Shown one piece after another: positions 63,793-64,000 of a stretch of DNA of 64,000 nt. The first letter of the stretch is position 1. The number at the start of each line of letters is the position of its first letter. Source of the DNA: Pseudocolwellia sp049933045 (GTDB lineage Bacteria > Pseudomonadota > Gammaproteobacteria > Enterobacterales > Alteromonadaceae); the NCBI RefSeq assembly GCF_049933045.1, contig NZ_CP187926.1, forward strand, positions 3,100,001 to 3,164,000. Reading direction: 5' to 3'. The notes below the pieces were generated by a model. It ran no database searches. It was not told where the DNA came from and saw only the letters and a program-made list of their open reading frames with translations. Both the position numbers and the translations under genes were made by a program.

Positions 63793-64000
63793 ATGATGGC
63801 AGAACAAGCAGCAGAATCAATAAGTACATCACAAAAAGTGGTCGAAGTTATTAATCCAGCAAACTTATTAAAAAATGAAATAGATCAAATGGCGCAGATT
63901 TACCAAATCGTCATCGACTTCTTCACTAATTACAGCTTCCAAATCGTTGGCGCTATAATTATTTTTATTATCGGCTATATATTAGCAGGTAAAGTAGCTG
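63793..64000 (+). CDS. MscS-type mechanosensitive channel, N-terminal part (runs off the window)
   Basis: 69 codons from tandem ATGs at 63793 and 63796. After a short polar leader comes IYQIVIDFFTNYSFQIVGAI and then a membrane helix (IIFIIGYILAGKVA). This is the layout of TM1 of small MscS channels, which release solutes during osmotic downshock. The pore helix TM3 and the cytoplasmic cage are outside the window, so the family call is provisional. Confidence 0.7.
   Translation, partial: MMAEQAAESISTSQKVVEVINPANLLKNEIDQMAQIYQIVIDFFTNYSFQIVGAIIIFIIGYILAGKVA

Noticed and set aside
1..64000. CRISPR arrays, tRNA, rRNA and prophage genes
   Set aside because: No regularly spaced repeats, cloverleaf candidates, rRNA segments, integrase or phage structural genes were seen.

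Overview
The window is a 64-kb piece of an AT-rich gammaproteobacterial chromosome. The genes and their order (rseA-rpoE beside nadB, sdhE-ygfX-ygfZ, rapA-rluA, lptD-surA-pdxA-rsmA-apaG-apaH, rplU-rpmA-obgE, ispB, mdh-argR, glnK-amtB) fit marine Alteromonadales. The low GC and the DUF3530, DUF3581 and HDOD genes suggest Colwelliaceae (Colwellia or Thalassotalea type). Order-level placement is fairly safe; the family is an inference. No prophage, CRISPR array, tRNA or rRNA was seen.

Layout. 0-7 kb: sigma-E and its anti-sigma factor (partial), NAD synthesis (nadB), flavinylation and Fe-S helpers (sdhE, ygfX, ygfZ), slyD and a RecQ-type helicase. 7-17 kb is the accessory-looking part: a metaxin-like GST, the ovothiol enzyme OvoA preceded by an unrecognised protein with glutamine-synthetase-like motifs, a TetR regulator, a cis/trans fatty acid isomerase, two miniature transposon-like elements, an AhpD-like protein under the same operator type as the TetR gene, and a start-less GGDEF remnant. 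17-27 kb: PhoH2, RapA, RluA, a DUF3530 protein, DjlA and the MurU-AmgK peptidoglycan recycling pair. 27-34 kb: the lptD-to-apaH operon, in which pdxA carries a +1 frameshift at an A6 run. 34-48 kb: a chemoreceptor, folA, a third miniature element, obgE-rpmA-rplU, ispB, mdh, argR, a Dyp peroxidase, the nitrogen-control pair glnK-amtB with a sigma-54 promoter, an HDOD protein and two GIY-YIG or GIY-YIG-like genes. 48-64 kb: small membrane and secreted proteins, an exported ATP-dependent DNA ligase, a LysE-type exporter, an rRNA-methyltransferase-like enzyme, a sodium symporter, a second HDOD protein, a GAF-GAF-GGDEF-EAL protein, an RND efflux pump, a TerB-like protein, a CvfB-like S1 protein and the start of an MscS-type channel.

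How genes work together. The TetR gene and the AhpD-like gene share a TACC-N4-GGTA palindrome placed between -35 and -10 boxes. The two were probably adjacent in function, with the cti gene and the mobile elements lying between them. Ovothiol, Cti, the AhpD-like protein, the GST and the Dyp peroxidase all suit an organism coping with oxidative and membrane stress. The most promising undescribed item is the two-gene unit of a GS-fold-like ligase and OvoA (8009-11349). The most actionable sequence anomaly is the pdxA frameshift (31689-31694).
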